NCBI RefSeq assembly: GCF_002723935.1
Contig: NZ_BEWM01000007.1
Span: 1 to 64,000, forward strand
Origin: Gluconobacter cerinus
GTDB taxonomy: Bacteria > Pseudomonadota > Alphaproteobacteria > Acetobacterales > Acetobacteraceae
Direction of reading: 5' to 3'
Length of the DNA: 64,000 nt
Shown: positions 62,832 to 64,000 of the stretch, in pieces
Layout of the letters: the number at the start of each line of letters is the position of its first letter
Numbering within the stretch: the stretch's first letter is position 1
Position numbers and translations under genes: made by a program
The notes under the pieces: model-generated
The model's database searches: none
The model's input: the letters and a program-made list of their open reading frames with translations, nothing else
Told to the model about the DNA's origin: nothing

Positions 62832-63885
62832 TGATGACCTCACGTTGAATACGGCGGATCCAGCTATTGTAGTGCTGGCTAACGAAGCCCCAGTCGAGAT
62901 GCATTTCACGGCGTGCTGTCTCTGGTCGCCCGAAAATTGCTTCGGATGTCTCGGCTGACAGCACAACCTGACGGTTTACAGGCCCATAAAACGCGACATT
63001 CGCAAAGGCTGTCTGCACGTCCGGGGAAAGGGCATGTTCAATGAAGGCCTGCGCCAGTCTGGCGCGTTGTGGAGGGGCCGTCAGGTTGAGCGTATTGATC
63101 TGTGCGACGCTGCCTTCAGACGGAACGACAGCACGCAGCGTATTCGGATTGTCCCGCGCGAGCATCTGACCGCGGCCGTTCCATCCAACCCCCAAGGCAA
63201 TCGTCTGGGCCAGCGTCAGGGTGTAAATGTCGGGCTGTGCGTTCCAGGTTGCGACATAGGGGGCAAACTGTCGCATGAGGGTCAGTCCCGGCTCGATGTT
63301 TTGCCTGTAGTCCCCTCCGGCCATGCGCGTCAGAAGGGGAAGGAGTACAACGCCACGCGTATCCTCGACAGGCATGGAGATCTGGTCCGTCAAATCGGGA
63401 CGTCCAAGTTCACGCCAGCTTTCCGGAGGGCGCGTCAGAACACGGCTGTCATAAATGAGCGACAGATTATCCCGTGAGAATGCGACGCCATTCATGGCAT
63501 CGAAGCGTCCCCAGTCTGGAATATCGCGCAGGCTCAGAATCTCTTCTTCCCGTAAAATGGAAGTCAGTCCTTCCTGTTTGGCAAGAATAGCGACCGACAC
63601 ATCCGCAATGGCGACATCAATCTGCGGTGCTTCCCGTTCCAGCCGTAGCGCTGCAAGAAGCTGTGCAGAATTGATGATGGGGCGGTATGTCACGCGGACG
63701 CCCGGCATGGCGCGTTCGAAACTGTTGATCACGATGGCCTGAAACGCTTTCTGGAATGGTCCGTGAAAGCCGGCTACCGACAATTCCAGATCGCCATCCG
63801 CCGCCCGTGCATGTCGCCATGCGGGCAGTGTTGCCAGACCGCCAAGAACCTTGCGGCGCGTCGTTAAGGGGGGAGCGGTTGGCAT
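62824..63885 (-). CDS. PotD-like periplasmic binding protein
   Basis: 353 residues. ATG 63885 begins MPTAPPLTTRRKVLGGLATLPAWRHARA, a Tat-type signal (Arg-Arg-Lys-Val-Leu). Longer starts at 63912 and 63975 would overlap the dipeptidase stop, so 63885 (9 bases after that stop) is preferred. SBP_bac-type body: AVAGFHG-like ELSVAGFHGPFQKAF, SFERAMPGVRVTYRP, DVAIADVSVAILAKQEGL and LSLIYDSRVLTRPPESWRELGRPDLTDQI. It delivers the ligand to the permease pair. Confidence 0.87.
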   Translation of the reverse strand: MPTAPPLTTRRKVLGGLATLPAWRHARAADGDLELSVAGFHGPFQKAFQAIVINSFERAMPGVRVTYRPIINSAQLLAALRLEREAPQIDVAIADVSVAILAKQEGLTSILREEEILSLRDIPDWGRFDAMNGVAFSRDNLSLIYDSRVLTRPPESWRELGRPDLTDQISMPVEDTRGVVLLPLLTRMAGGDYRQNIEPGLTLMRQFAPYVATWNAQPDIYTLTLAQTIALGVGWNGRGQMLARDNPNTLRAVVPSEGSVAQINTLNLTAPPQRARLAQAFIEHALSPDVQTAFANVAFYGPVNRQVVLSAETSEAIFGRPETARREMHLDWGFVSQHYNSWIRRIQREVISG

Positions 63886-63893
63886 GAGCCGCG

Positions 63894-64000
63894 TCAGACC
63901 TCTGGTGTCCATGTGTCGCGATACAGGCGCAGCCAGTTCTGTCCGAGAATTTTCTCGATTAGCCCTGTGGACCACCCACGGCGCATCATGGCGGCTGTCA
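63894..64000 (-). CDS. Membrane dipeptidase (peptidase M19), C-terminal part
   Basis: Only the last about 35 residues are in the window: TAAMMRRGWSTGLIEKILGQNWLRLYRDTWTPEV, with the MxxRGWSxxxIEKILGxNxLR pattern of renal-dipeptidase-like (M19) enzymes. The gene enters from the right edge on the minus strand and is followed 8 bases later by the PotD-like gene. M19 enzymes cleave dipeptides, often with a D- or dehydro-residue, which hints at the nature of the imported compound. Confidence 0.75.
   Translation of the reverse strand, partial: TAAMMRRGWSTGLIEKILGQNWLRLYRDTWTPEV

Noticed and set aside
1-64000. CRISPR array, rRNA or tRNA genes
   Set aside because: No regularly spaced identical repeats with unique spacers, and no rRNA or tRNA-like sequence, was noticed on reading; very short or diverged cases could be missed.

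Overview
The window looks like part of a large plasmid, or a plasmid-derived region, of an alphaproteobacterium, most likely an acetic acid bacterium (Acetobacteraceae: Gluconobacter, Komagataeibacter or Acetobacter type). Grounds: an imuB-dnaE2 mutagenesis cassette, a RepA-type initiator beside an iteron array, IS5-, IS110-, IS3- and IS481-type elements, and many TonB-dependent receptors. Genus and replicon status are inference; no rRNA or tRNA gene was seen.

Layout. 1-4.7 kb: imuB (5' end outside the window), a small ORF and dnaE2, for translesion mutagenesis. 4.9-10.3 kb: a hypothetical gene, a TraB/GumN-like protein, a frameshifted gene with a possible nuclease motif, an MFS transporter and a frameshifted SRPBCC-like gene. 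10.4-15.8 kb: plasmid backbone with repeated dyads, repA, iterons, and a co-directional set scpB, tyrosine recombinase, Api92/YubB-like gene, scpA. 15.9-16.7 kb: an HNH gene and an IS5-type remnant.

17-25.7 kb holds a probable organosulfur acquisition operon: TonB receptor, amidohydrolase, DszB-like desulfinase homologue, MFS transporter and DszC-like flavin monooxygenase. It faces a MocR-type regulator whose PLP-binding residues appear lost. 25.7-32.8 kb is a graveyard of decayed genes and insertion sequences around an apparently intact class A beta-lactamase, ending in an IS110-family element. 32.9-44.2 kb carries ordinary accessory modules: quinone reductase/EamA exporter, MerR/cation transporter, LysR/nitrilase/glutamine amidotransferase, PadR/HAAS, MazEF, an IS5-type insertion, ABC-F and a nonsense-disrupted nucleotidyltransferase.

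45-58.1 kb contains two more sulfur-type loci: SfnB + SsuA-like/permease/ATPase + TonB receptor, and a divergent locus of 2-oxoglutarate/Fe(II) oxygenase + MetQ against TonB receptor + MetN + MetI. 58.6-64 kb (minus strand) is an operon of an M19 dipeptidase (partial), a PotD/A/B/C-type ABC importer and a carboxylesterase.

The main theme is that three separate loci each pair an outer-membrane TonB receptor with an inner-membrane carrier and an oxidative or desulfinating enzyme. This suggests a replicon specialised in scavenging organic sulfur compounds. The second theme is plasmid maintenance: scpA and scpB are present without an smc gene, interleaved with a recombinase next to the origin.
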